Part shown: one piece after another, positions 22,227 to 32,695 of the stretch | Layout of the letters: each line of letters starts with the position of its first letter | Position numbering within the stretch: position 1 is the first letter of the stretch | Source: Zygnema circumcarinatum | Lineage: Eukaryota > Streptophyta > Zygnematophyceae > Zygnematales > Zygnemataceae | NCBI GenBank assembly: GCA_037447605.1 | Contig: CM074808.1 | Span: forward strand, 3,396,900-3,460,899 | Length of the DNA: 64,000 nucleotides | Direction of reading: 5' to 3' | Translations under genes and position numbers: made by a program | The notes under the pieces: generated by a model | Told to the model about the DNA's origin: nothing | What the model saw: the letters and a program-made list of their open reading frames with translations, nothing else | The model's database searches: none

Positions 22227-22991
22227 CTACTGGCCGGGGGTGAAGGTGGTGGCGTATGCCCATGCATTGTTGACAGCGGGGTCAGCAAGGTGGTCGGACA
22301 AGTTCTGGAGGGGAGACTTTCCGGTGACGATGGCCTGCACGAAGAAGCCGAACATGGAGAACATGGCGAGGCGCCCGTTCTTGATCTCCTTCACCTTCAA
22401 CTCGGCGAAGGTCTCGGGGTCGTCGGCCAGACCCAGGGGGTCGAAGCTGCCGCCGGGGTACAGGGGATCCTCGACCTCTCCCAGGGGGCCCCCTCCCACG
22501 CGGTAGGCCTCCACGGCGCCCATGAGCAGCACCTGCGTTCCGAGGATGGCGAGGATGCTCTGCGCGTGGATGAGGCTGGGGTTGCCGAGGTAGTCCAGGC
22601 CGCCGTCAGCGAAGATCTGCGCGCCGGCCTTGAACCACACGGCCTCGCCGAACTTCACGCCGTTGTTGGAGAGCAGCTCGGGGGTGAGGCAGCCGAGGGC
22701 TCCCAGCATGGCCCAGCGCGCGTGGATGACCTCCAGCTCGCGGTTCTTGGCGAAGCTCTCGGGGTCCGCGGAGAGGCCGGCGGTGTCCCAGCCGTAGTCG
22801 CCGGGGTACTCGCCCTTGAGGTACGAGGGGGGGTCGGCGGAGAGCGGGCCCAGGAAGAGCGGGCGGTCGGGGCCGTACCAGCTCGTCATGTTCACGCGGG
22901 CCTTGGAGCTGCCCACCTGCTGGCCCAACTCCGCGGTGCGGCCCGCGAACGCGGAGCCGGCCACGACGGGTGCTGCGACGAGGGCGGCCAT
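22227..22991 (-). CDS. LHCB: LHCII chlorophyll a/b-binding protein, gene 2 (intronless)
   Basis: Encodes 254 residues identical to gene 1, with the same transit peptide, WYGPDR motif, three membrane helices and chlorophyll ligands, and no RRT motif. Nucleotides are nearly identical through the coding sequence and about 35-40 bp of leader, then the two genes diverge at once on both sides. A few silent differences occur in the last 40 bp (for example AACGCATGGGCCTAT in gene 1 against AATGCATGGGCATAC here). The arrangement with gene 1 is tail to tail. Confidence 0.97.
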   Translation of the reverse strand: MAALVAAPVVAGSAFAGRTAELGQQVGSSKARVNMTSWYGPDRPLFLGPLSADPPSYLKGEYPGDYGWDTAGLSADPESFAKNRELEVIHARWAMLGALGCLTPELLSNNGVKFGEAVWFKAGAQIFADGGLDYLGNPSLIHAQSILAILGTQVLLMGAVEAYRVGGGPLGEVEDPLYPGGSFDPLGLADDPETFAELKVKEIKNGRLAMFSMFGFFVQAIVTGKSPLQNLSDHLADPAVNNAWAYATTFTPGQ

Positions 22992-23700
22992 GGCTGCTGG
23001 ATGAGGGAGTAGAGAGAGCGAGGAAGGGAGAGGAGTCTGCTACTTCCCTGCAGGAGAATGGGAGAAGGAGACGGAGACTGCAAGGGACATGAATCTGCGT
23101 TGGGCGCCGGCGTGCTTTATGGGAGGGCGGGGGCGGGGGCGGAAATCGGAACCGGTAGTGCGCTCGGCGGCGGGTCTTGCCTGCGCGCGCGGACGAATGG
23201 CGAGGCGTGACCCGAGGGCGGGAGATCTTGGCGCGTGCCACGTGGCGGGTGCTAGCTCGCCATTCGCGGAGGGGGGATTCTCTAGCGCCGCGCGATATTG
23301 ACACGTGGGAGGGCGCGGGGAGGGGGGCGCGGAAGGAGTCCTCTGCAAGTTTGCGGGGTACTGTCAAATGAGGTCCTTGGAGGTCCGCTGGCTCTGTGTG
23401 GTGGCCACGTGGACAGTTGCGGATCTGCTCGTTTCCACCGTGGCGCTCCTGACCAAGGCAGGCCTTAGGTCGGATTGAGTAGCGCGCACATCTTCTTGTC
23501 ATTTGAGTGGATATGGATTGGATCACTGTGATGGTACTGGTTCGGATTTGTTGCCGATATCTGGTTTGAGGCGCACGAGATTTCGCAGACTTGGCTCGCG
23601 AGGCCACAAGATTGGTGACGCTTGCCACGTGGCACGTGCGTGATTGGATGTTCGCGTCCCACGTGATATCACGTGACATCGGTTCCAAAATAAAAAATTC
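22992..23700 (-). promoter_or_regulatory. LHCII gene 2 promoter, G-box rich
   Basis: Minus-strand promoter. A weak TATA-like CCCATAAAG (complement of 23115-23123) is 125 bp before the start codon. Exact GCCACGTGGC palindromes are at 23237-23246 and 23624-23633, with related G-boxes at about 23404 (GCCACGTGGA) and 23660 (CCACGTGATATCACGTG, two CACGTG cores facing each other). Confidence 0.7.
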
Positions 23701-24560
23701 ATAAGTTACATGTGCCAGTTTCACGGGGAGTGGAACTGCTCAGTTCGGATCTACGCATTCCCATGGTCGAACTCGCAGGAGGGATCCGCCGTGCGACTGG
23801 GCCTTGTTGAACTGCGGACGAGCACCATGGAGCAGCGTTGGCTCCCAGAGAGGCACTTTCACCGGCCTTCGTAACCTCAAAGCTTTTTTCGTTCAGAATT
23901 CCAAAATAACTCAGTGTTGACGTCCGAGTTGGAGGTGCAAGGAAAAGTCGTATGATTTTCTTCAAGTAGAGCCTGCAGGGACTTTTGGTTCACAGTTTGG
24001 GGAGCTCGTTTTCCTGCACCTGCCTCATCTTGTGAGACTCCAGGGCTTATTTGCGGACTCGATTTCAATGATGTGTCGAAGTTTCCGCTGCGAGCCGGCC
24101 TGCAGATCTGGAGACCTGCCCCGCTGCAGTTTCCCCATGGCCATTGTATTGAAATGACTTGCCCAACCGCGCGTGACATTTCAGAAACTAAATAAGTCTC
24201 CCCGGAATTGGTCCGGCGCAGGCTCGTCGCCAGCCCGGGCCAGGATTGGAGCTGGGACCAGGCAGGCTCGGCAGGAACCGGACTGTCAGAAAGAGCTTCA
24301 AGCCTGGTGCTCTGTACTGCGTTTCTTTGTTCCGGATATGGATGCTTGGATCGGCAGACATGGTGTTGCACCTGCTGCACGCATGTCCATGCATATCAGA
24401 TAGTCACATGCCGTATGTTGAAGGATGTGGCATTGCTTTCACGATGGCGTATGGTGTTCAGTCCAATGCAATCTGCACGTTGTTACGCAGACCTCTATCG
24501 TCCTATATGCATGTTAGTTTACTTTAACAGAATGTTTATTGCAACAAGTGCGTCTCGCAA
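23701..24560. other. unassigned region with a 167-codon minus-strand ORF
   Basis: A minus-strand frame (24380-23877) is open for 167 codons with mixed composition, but it shows no domain, signal or splice context that I recognise. It may be an exon of an unknown gene or chance. I do not call it a gene. Confidence 0.25.
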
Positions 24561-24564
24561 AGTG

Positions 24565-25240
24565 GCAGGAAAAAGGAAAATGATACTGCCCCCCCCCGTT
24601 TTGGGTTATCCCGCCCCATTTTCTTCTGAAATCCCGCCCTCCCATTTTGGCTATTCCCCCCCCCCCCGCCCCCCACCCATTTTGGATATGTTGGGAGGAG
24701 ATAACCCCTCCCCTTCCCTCCCCTTCCCCGCCCTCCCCTGCCGTTTTCACCCCTCCCCTCCTCTCCCCTCCCCTCCCCTCCCCTCTCCTCCCCTCCCCTC
24801 CCCTCCCTCCTCTCCCCTTCCCTCCGCTGCCCTCCCCTCCCGTCCTCTCTCGTCCTCTCCCCTCGCCTCCCCTCCCCTCTACCCTTCTCTCCTCTGCTCT
24901 CTCCGCTGCTCTCTTTCCCCTCAGTTTTCTCTCCTCTACTCTTTCTCCTATAGTCTCTCTCTCCTCTACTCTCTCTCCTTTGCTATCTCTCTCTCTCTCT
25001 CTCCTCTGCTCTCTCTCCTCTACTCTGCTCTCTCTCTGCGAATGCGTCTTTAATGTCTTTACGGACACTGCGCTAATGTGTGAAAAGGAGAAAACAGGGG
25101 GGATGAATATCCAAAATGGGGAAGGGCGGGATACCCAAAACAGAAGGCGGTAAAGCCGAAATGGGAGGGCGGGATTTCAAAAAAAATGGGGCGGAGAACC
25201 TTAAAAGGAGGGCTAAGTATCATTTTCCAGGAAAAAAAAA
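24565..25240. repeat. inverted-repeat element with CCCTCC core
   Basis: Left end (24565-24700) and right end (25090-25240) are inverted copies of each other. Shared blocks in the same order are GGAAAATGATACT, CCGCCCCATTTT, GAAATCCCGCCCTCCCATTT and a CCATTTTGGATAT block. Between them lies about 340 bp of CCCTCC/CTCTC polypyrimidine. It has the look of a non-autonomous fold-back element with terminal repeats of about 130-150 bp. No coding capacity. Confidence 0.75.
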
Positions 25241-25826
25241 GTTGCGCATGCCAGCTTCTTGCTGTGAAAGATTTAGTCCCGCCTCGATCGATACAACATT
25301 TGTCCACGGCCGGTCTTGTTTACTTCATTGTCAGCTGCGACGTGACGCTACAGGATACAGACACACGCTGGTTGTATTCGCCAGGGAAGGCTTCAACAGA
25401 AATTCATTCCTTTCTGGGGGTGAAGGCGGTGGTATTCCGAAGAACTGGCCTCAGTCAACAGTTTGACCAAAGTCAGCAACACAAGTTTCACCAGATCTAA
25501 GTTTTAGTGCGATATTATTGAGGGTTGTCATCATCAAGTAGGCCGACCCATCCTCTTCCAATTCACAACGATTGAGGTGAACCAATCAGTAGCAGAGTAA
25601 GAAATTCGAATTTGAGTTAAGCCATTGCTCAGACCTTTGATAAACAATCGATCAAGATTGACAGTCACGGCCTATCAGCAAATCAGAGTCCCACTCACTT
25701 TTGAGTAGAACCCAAGGCTAACGTAAACGAATACGAATAAACGAAAGTATACTATATACTTTAAATGTACACTCAGCTCTCAACCCTGTAGACTAATCCT
25801 ATGAATGGTAACAAAAAACCAGTTTC
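25241..25826. other. intergenic; short LHC 3'-end-like relic
   Basis: At 25414-25434 the string GGGGGTGAAGGCGGTGG matches the antisense of the last LHCII codons (as at 25836), in the same orientation as gene 3 and 400 bp beyond its stop. The match is short. Nothing else is seen. Confidence 0.35.
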
Positions 25827-27326
25827 CTACTGGCCGGGGGTGAAGGCGGTGGCGTATGCCCAGGCGTTGTTGACAGCGGGGTCAGCAAGGTGGTCGGACA
25901 AGTTCTGGAGGGGAGACTTTCCGGTGACGATGGCCTGCACGAAGAAGCCGAACATGGAGAACATGGCGAGGCGCCCGTTCTTGATCTCCTTCACCTTCAG
26001 CTCGGCGAAGGTCTCGGGGTCGTCAGCCAGACCCAGGGGGTCGAAGCTGCCGCCGGGGTACAGGGGGTCGGTCACCTCTCCCAGGGGACCGCCGGAGACA
26101 CGGTAGCCCTCAATGGCGCCCATGAGCAGCACCTGCGTTCCGAGGATGGCGAGGATGCTCTGCGCGTGGATGAGGCTGGGGTTGCCGAGGTAGTCCAGGC
26201 CGCCGTCAGCGAAGATCTGCGCGCCGGCCTTGAACCACACGGCCTCGCCGAACTTCACGCCGTTGTTGGCAAGGAGCTCGGGGGTGAGGCAGCCGAGGGC
26301 TCCCAACATGGCCCAGCGAGCGTGGATGACCTGCAAACGACAGTTGGAAGTCAACGTCAGTTTCGCATGAGTGCTAAGTCGTGAACATTCTTTCAGTAGT
26401 AGTGTTAGAATTGGCGTCATTGAGAAAATTGACACCATTGCACCTGTCGTTTCCAACATTTGCTTGTGCGAATGTTTAATCAGTGGAAACGGCCTTTGCA
26501 CGTAAACAGCATTCTCACATCCGTCCAAGTTTCTGAAGGCACCTAAGGGTGTTCGGACTCAAAAATTAAGAGGTTGAAGTTCCCGTTCTCCCTGAACTGA
26601 CGTCTAAAGCGCAAGGCAGCGCTACTGTTCTTGGTCTTATTCCTCCAATGGTAGAATGATGAAACTGAGCATTTCACGTAAGACATCCCTCTGCACTGAC
26701 CTCGAAATGTGCTACAATCAACTTCATTCTATTGCCGAGGACGCAAACAGAACCTTATTCTTGAGTCTTGACAGCCTGTAGCAGCGATGAACTTAAGCAA
26801 ACGAATTCAGACCTATCTTTTGACCAGAGCTTCAACTACTCTGCACGTCCAAGCAGCATCCGAAGTCCGAAAAGTTCCAATGCATTCGAGGAATCCGTAA
26901 CGCAGCCTGAAACATAGCATCCGACTGCCGGCACCTTACCACAATCATGAAACATGCCTCTCCGGTTGATCCCACTCTGCATAGAAACTAGGACAGAAGC
27001 AAGATCCACCGAAAGCAAGCGTAGTAAGTGCGCACCTCAAGCTCACGGTTCTTGGCGAAGCTCTCGGGGTCAGCGGAGAGGCCGGCGGTGTCCCAGCCGT
27101 AGTCTCCGGGGTACTCGCCAGTAAGGTAGGAGGGGGTCGCGGCGGAGAAGGGGCCCAGGAACTGGGGGCGGTCAGGGCCGTACCAGATGGACTCGGAGGC
27201 CTGGACCTTGGTGCGGCGCATGGTGACGCGCGCCTCATTGCTGCCGACCTGGCGAGCGAGCTCGGCGGTCTGCCCGACGAAGGTGGAAGCGGCGGTCATT
27301 GCGGGGGCGGCGACGAGGGCGGCCAT
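25827..27326 (-). CDS. LHCB: LHCII chlorophyll a/b-binding protein, gene 3 (one intron)
   Basis: Exon 1 is 27326-27036 (97 codons) and exon 2 is 26330-25827, with a 705-bp intron after the codons for ELE, giving 264 residues. The transit peptide is followed by [20 protein letters not shown]: the RRT context is where Lhcb1/2 proteins are phosphorylated during state transitions. Helices and ligands are as in gene 1. The start of exon 2 reads [10 protein letters not shown], a mixture of gene 1/2 ([10 protein letters not shown]) and gene 4/5 ([10 protein letters not shown]). Its intron is more than twice as long as those of genes 4 and 5 and looks unrelated. It is divergent from gene 4. Confidence 0.97.
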
Positions 27327-28102
27327 GGCTGCTACTTGCAGAACCTTGAGGAAACTCTTGCAAGAGTTTGGAAGCTGAGAGGAAATTTGGAAGAGAGGAA
27401 ATTGCTGCTGGAAGAAGGCGCCTGGCCGCGTCTTTATAGGGAGGGTGGAAACTTCGCGGAAGCTGAAGTGTGACAGTAGTGACGGCCGACCGTTGGCGGG
27501 TGTGAGAGGTTTCAGGCGAGGTTCGGGCAGTAAACTGGCAGGCAAAAACTACCTTTTGAAAGTTTTGGTTTTTTTAGATCTGGCATTCTGACCGACTTTC
27601 GAACAGACCGTACGGTATTCCTTGGTTCTACAACCCCGCCCTATTGGCTGATGAGTTTCGATGTCTGCCCGTTTAAACGGGCAGAACTTCAAAACGTTTT
27701 CACATATGCCGTCAATTATTTTGGGGTAGCGACTCTTAGCCAAACCGGCCGGCCAGGGAGCTCCCCCGCTCACCACCCGACGCGTGTCCTCCGGATCAGC
27801 CCTTCCCGGCCTCCCATTGGGCCGTCCGGATGCCGCCCAGTCAGCACGGCACGTGGCACAGCCTTGCGGCAACGCAAACTCTACGGCCAATCAGCGTGCG
27901 CAATTTCGGATTTCCAAAATCTTGGACGGACTTCGCCTCACCCACAGTCCGAGCAGCCCTCGACCGACCAATTTTTCCTTTCCAGCCGGGCAGCCTTATA
28001 AAGTGCTGGGGGGCCCTCATCAGCAAATCTATCCTTTGCAAACTTCCTTTCCAGCTTCCAAACTCCTGCAAGAGCTTCCTAAAGGTTCTGCAAGCAGCAG
28101 CC
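27327..28102. promoter_or_regulatory. bidirectional promoter of LHCII genes 3 and 4
   Basis: A 776-bp divergent region. TATA boxes face outward: CTATAAAG on minus (27432-27439), 106 bp before gene 3, and TTATAAAG (27996-28003), 100 bp before gene 4. Between them are CCCATTGGG, CCAATCAGC and a GCACGTGGC box near 27850, as well as ACCGTACGGT at about 27609. Confidence 0.75.
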
Positions 28103-29174
28103 ATGGCCGCCCTCGTCGCCGCCCCCTCAATGACCGCCGCCTCCACCTTCGTGGGACAGACCGCCGAGCTCGCCCGCCAGGTCGGCAGCAGCGAGGCGCG
28201 CGTCACCATGCGCCGCACCAAGGTCCAGGCCCCCGAGTCCATCTGGTACGGCCCTGACCGCCCCCAGTTCCTGGGCCCCTTCTCCGCCGCGACCCCCTCC
28301 TACCTCACCGGCGAGTACCCCGGAGACTACGGCTGGGACACCGCCGGCCTCTCCGCTGACCCCGAGAGCTTCGCCAAGAACCGCGAGCTTGAGGTGCGTT
28401 GTGGTCCTGGAACTTGTGGCTTAGTCGTGGTCTTCCTAGCATTGACGTAGGGCTGTCTCCATTTTTTATGAAGATTGGCTGGCGCCGACCTGCAGCCTTT
28501 GATTCTTTTTTTCCGTTTTTTTTTCCCTGTCAATGAACATGAAGCTCTTCTGTAATACGCATTTTTTGGATCATAACGGTCTAGGGCGTAGATACTAGTC
28601 CTGAATGCAAAGCTTTGCACACTCTGTATTATGGCGGTTAAACTTACTACTCGGCGCTTTTTGTACGCAGGTCATCCACGCTCGCTGGGCCATGTTGGGA
28701 GCCCTCGGCTGCCTGTTCCCCGAGCTCCTTGCCAACAGCGGTGTGAAGTTCGGCGAGGCCGTGTGGTTCAAGGCCGGCGCGCAGATCTTCGCTGACGGCG
28801 GCCTGGACTACCTCGGCAACCCCAGCCTCATCCACGCGCAGAGCATCCTCGCCATCCTCGGAACGCAGGTGCTGCTCATGGGCGCCATTGAGGGCTACCG
28901 TGTCTCCGGCGGTCCCCTGGGAGAGGTGACCGACCCCCTGTACCCCGGCGGCAGCTTCGACCCCCTGGGTCTTGCTGACGACCCCGAGACCTTCGCCGAG
29001 TTGAAGGTGAAGGAGATCAAGAACGGGCGCCTCGCCATGTTCTCCATGTTCGGCTTCTTCGTGCAGGCCATCGTCACCGGAAAGTCTCCCCTCCAGAACT
29101 TGTCCGACCACCTTGCTGACCCCGCCGTCAACAACGCCTGGGCATACGCCACCGCCTTCACCCCTGGCCAGTAA
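28103..29174 (+). CDS. LHCB: LHCII chlorophyll a/b-binding protein, gene 4 (one intron)
   Basis: Exon 1 is 28103-28393 and exon 2 is 28671-29174, with a 277-bp intron at the same ELE/VIHARW position as gene 3, giving 264 residues. It has [10 protein letters not shown] before WYGPDR, so it is the phosphorylatable Lhcb1/2-like type. Exon 2 begins with [10 protein letters not shown], shared with gene 5. The intron's 3' half (for example TATTATGGCGGTTAAA before the acceptor) is recognisably homologous to that of gene 5, 27 kb away, so genes 4 and 5 are close duplicates. Confidence 0.97.
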
Positions 29175-30069
29175 AGTAGTTACTTTTATTTACTATCTGT
29201 CCATAGCATCACTTTCAGTTTAGAATCCAGCAATCTTCTGATGGGTGTACAGGCTTCATTGTTAGCCCCAAAAAGCCAATGTGATGGCCATTTTTAAGTG
29301 CCCTCCTTGGTCTAGCACTGAATTCAGATTGTTGTACGGGAAAATGTCAATAAATCAGCACTGCTCTCTCGAAGATTCCACCTCAGTGTGTATTGCCACG
29401 TGTCTTGCACCTCTGTGAGTCTGTGTCCTTGCTGAATACCGGAAATGAAGCCATTTTATCACCTAAGAAAGCACTTGCCTCTGGCCCACGGCGTAATAAT
29501 CGATCTCGGAGGTGATTCATGTAGCTTTTGTGCTTCCCAGTGCAATACGCAAAGTGCACTTGGATTCAATATTTTTATAATATTGAGTAGGACTTTAGTA
29601 AGCTGTTCCCTTGTCCTTCAGGTGCCAAGCATGTTGAAGATAATTCACAAGTATGACGGAATATGTCGTTGTTTTTGTTTGATTGTGATGCTTTCAAAAA
29701 CATCTTTTATCGCGAGTTCAATGAAATTTTCCCCTCGTATCTTTATAGTCATCCGCATACCAGAAGTTTGAACGTTAAAATGAAATGTGGAAACAAACTG
29801 ATCAGTATTCATAGAAATGCCCTCGCAAAGCGAATGAAAGCAACCCCTCGTCAGGATGCAGCAGGCGCGCTTTTTGGGCCTAAGAACTTATGAGCCCAAC
29901 AGGGGAGTCCAAGAAGTTAACAGGGGACAAAGCATGTCACCAAGCATGTGAAATCTTACGAAACAAAAAGTTACTGCAAGTAATTTGCTACAAGAGTATC
30001 GCAGCATCAATGGAGAACACGTTTTGGTGTCAACGTCACAAACTTCTCCTTAAGTCTGACATGCCCTAC
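29175..30069. other. intergenic after LHCII gene 4
   Basis: Ordinary AT-rich sequence with a GCCACGTGTC box near 29396. No coding pattern is recognised. Confidence 0.4.
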
Positions 30070-30360
30070 CAAGGTAACCAAATCGAGCTTTTCACTCACA
30101 CGCCTCTTTAACCTCTCCCACTACCTCCTTCCATCCCTCCCTCCCCATCCCTCGTCCACTTGCTCTCCCCCACTTCCTCCCCCCACTACCCCTCCCCATT
30201 ACTTCTCCCCCCCCCCCCCCCCCTCACCCTCTCCTTCATCCTCTCCCAGTTCCTCCCCCCCCTGCCCCTCTTCATCTCACTCTTCGTCCCCCACCTCACC
30301 TTCCCTCCCTCTACTTCCCCCCTGAGCCCGAGCCATAGCGCCCTTCCGGGCGCCCTGGAA
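30070..30360 (+). repeat. CT-rich repeat unit, copy 1
   Basis: Begins GGTAACCAAATCGAGC and runs into about 230 bp of CCTCC/CTCTCCC polypyrimidine with a long C run near 30210. A second copy of the lead-in plus CT tail lies at 31279. Confidence 0.65.
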
Positions 30361-30419
30361 GCCCGGCAATGCCCGTGACTTCGGCTGCAGAAGGATCAGC
30401 AACAAAATGCAAACACTGG

Positions 30420-30862
30420 CACGTTAAAACCATGTTACGATGAGGTGAACAGGCGAAAATGGAAAAAAGGAAAATTGGTTACAGCAGAAAGGGCTGTTAT
30501 TTTATATATTTAGACTAATGGGAGAAAGACTGCAGCATTGGAATAAAAAAACACTTGTTGCATTCACCCACATCCGAATCCCACAATTCAGCACATTAGA
30601 TATTGCCCCTTCGATCACTCGCCAGCGTTCCCGGTGTATTGAAGTGGCAGGTCCGACCTAGTGACCAGCCAGACCGAGCTATCCAGCGAAAAAGCTTCAT
30701 ACCGAACCCTGATCCGAGCAGCGACAGGCACAAACAAACAATGAAACACACTCGTTCTTCAGTTCAGCTGCAGAGCAGAGCAGCTCCCTCCACACGGCAG
30801 CAAGCAGCGGCGGCGGCGCTTTCAGGGCCCGAGAGGGCATGAGCGCCCTCGACCCTTTCATG
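30420..30862 (+). repeat. inverted-duplicate segment, left copy
   Basis: About 440 bp that recurs in inverted orientation at 44205-44660, by eye above 90% identical in the inner part. Examples are AAGCTTCATACCGAACCCTG at 30701 and its complement at 44353, and GGCCCGAGAGGGCATGAGCG near 30826. Differences include small indels. An open frame of about 65 codons (RPSDQPDRAIQRKSFIPNPD) is kept in both copies but looks like repeat sequence, not a gene. Confidence 0.9.
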
Positions 30863-31278
30863 CCTCAGCACAAAATTGAATCAGTTGTTGGGAGCCGCCG
30901 GGCTGGGAAACGATCAGAGGAGCGGACCAGACATGGATCGACATGTTAAACGGTAACGGTAAGTGAACGCTCCCTACCATTCGCGGTTCCGTGGTCCTTC
31001 ACGGTAACTACTGTCTCACACAGAACAGCGTAAGCCCCTCAGAACGGCACTAGATGCAAACGGACGCCATGGAACGAGCGTGCCTTACGGAACGCGATGG
31101 CTGTCCGTACGGTACGCCCCATTCGGGTGGGCGCGGACGGCAAGTGAGCAGTACGGTTGAGAGCTTTTGTGAAATGAGCGTGATAGGAGTACTCTGCAGC
31201 AGGCGGATTGCTAATGATACAGAGTACTCCTTTCGATATCAACTGGAGGGACGTCGCTACTTACAGCACCAGCACTGA

Positions 31279-31680
31279 CGGTGACCAAATCGAGCCCTCA
31301 CTACCTCCTCTCTTCACCACACTCCGTTCCCCCTCCCCCTCCCTCGTTCTCTCTCTCTCTCTCGACCCCACCCCACCCCCTCCCCCCTCTTCCTCTCATT
31401 CTCCCTCCCTCCCTTCCCCTTCCCTAGATGTTCTTTCCCACCCCTCCCACTCCTCCTCCCGCTTCTTCTCCCACTCCTCCCCTCCTCCCTCTCCCTCTCC
31501 CTCCCCCCCCTCTCTCTCTCCCTCCCCTCTCTCCCTCTCCCTCTCCCTCTCCCCTCTCCCTCTCCCCTCTTCCCTCTCCCTCTCCCTCTCCCTCCCCCCC
31601 TCCCTCTCCCTCACCCTATTCCACTCCCACACCCCCTTCTCGTTCGATCATATGATGCAGTCACGAATTCTGTATGCCCG
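31279..31680 (+). repeat. CT-rich repeat unit, copy 2
   Basis: Begins GGTGACCAAATCGAGC, then a polypyrimidine tract (to about 31630) ending in CGATCATATGATGCAGTCAC. That end matches, inverted, the CTGCATCATATGAGCG block that precedes the GA tract at 43972 and a related block at 45087, so this is part of a repeat family. Confidence 0.7.
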
Positions 31681-32380
31681 TCAACGCACTCTGGTGGCGA
31701 GTACTGCTTTCGTGGAGGGATCTTGGGGCCGCAGCCTGCGGTAGTTCTGTCGCAGCGCAACAGACGGGTGCGTTGTCAGCCGCGGCCGGCAGAGGGGCGC
31801 AGATTTGGCCTCATTTAAAAGGACAAAACGACGGGGATCACGACTCGCGAGTCCTTGCGGATGTGCTGACGTTTCTGTCGGTGATGCCCTTTACACACCG
31901 ATGACGTCACCAAGGATGCACTTTTGACTTTTGACCAGAGTGCGTGGCCGGCCGCGGCTTGTGGTGACGTGGTGATGCCTCACGGCGCCACGTGTCCCAT
32001 CGCACGCGCCAAGGAAGGACCGGTTTCTGTGGATTCTCGTTTTGGTTTTGTGGAGCCGCCGCGATCGTCAACCCTTGCACCTTCCACAGAAACAGAACGC
32101 GTACTCCATTATAATATGGCTGCAGGTGTTGCTGAGTACTCCCTCCGTTTTTTCCGCCCCCACACGCTGCCGCCGCGGCGTCCTTTCCGCTCGGAGGATA
32201 ACTTTATGGACGGGACGTGACGCTATGTGACTAGACGTGACGTCAGGTGGAGTGACGTCATGGTATGATACGTCGAGAGCGCGAGCGGGCGTCGGTACCG
32301 TCCGTCCGTCGGTCCGTACGCGGGGAGGAGAGTGGGCGGGGAGGCGGGTCGACCGAGGGAGCGTGGGAGGGCGAGAGGGA
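31681..32380 (+). promoter_or_regulatory. TGACGTCA-rich upstream segment, cut by the copia insertion
   Basis: Contains three perfect TGACGTCA palindromes (31902-31909, 32238-32245, 32253-32260), further TGACG half sites, and a GCCACGTGTC G-box near 31987. Such sites bind bZIP factors of the TGA/CREB class. The copia array begins at 32381. If it is removed, this segment joins sequence 335 bp upstream of the NHL-repeat gene, so it was probably part of that gene's promoter (inference). Confidence 0.5.
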
Positions 32381-32695
32381 TGTTGAGAATCCGACATTCT
32401 CAGTTTTGTTGTACTATTTTGTCGTTTTCCCAGCCACGTGTACTTACACCTGGCTGTCCTTTTAGCTTGTACTTTCACTGTTAGTTTAGTTGTGCCTTTG
32501 CGGCTCTGTGCTTACACCCAGCCGCCCTTACTCAGGCTAGTTCCACACTCTTTTGTCGTGTAGCTCTAGCCGCAATGTATATAAAACAGATTAGGACATT
32601 GTACTTTTTACCACGTTAATCACACATCTGTCTTTTGTGTCAACTCTCTCTGTCCTCACTTTGATCGTACAATGTCCACTCCGTCTTTTTCAATA
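32381..32695 (+). repeat. copia 5' LTR (LTR1)
   Basis: Starts TGTTGAGAATCC and ends TTTTTCAATA, so the terminal inverted repeat is TGTTG...CAATA, a variant of the usual TGTTG...CAACA. It contains CCACGTG (about 32432) and a TATA box (TATATAAAA, 32578-32586), so it can act as a promoter. It differs from LTR2 by one base near 32409. Confidence 0.95.

Noticed and set aside
22606-23724. 372-codon minus-strand frame overlapping LHCII gene 2 and its promoter
   Set aside because: It runs out of frame through the LHCII coding sequence and G-box promoter; composition is Arg/Pro-rich noise.
23877-24380. 167-codon minus-strand ORF
   Set aside because: Open and of mixed composition, but without domain, splice or promoter support; noted as a region only.
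24208-25153. Long Pro/Ser/Leu frames over the CCCTCC core
   Set aside because: Low-complexity translation of a polypyrimidine repeat.
30600-30842. 79-codon frame conserved in both inverted copies (also 44220-44420 minus)
   Set aside because: Both copies are recent duplicates, so shared openness is not evidence of selection; no domain.
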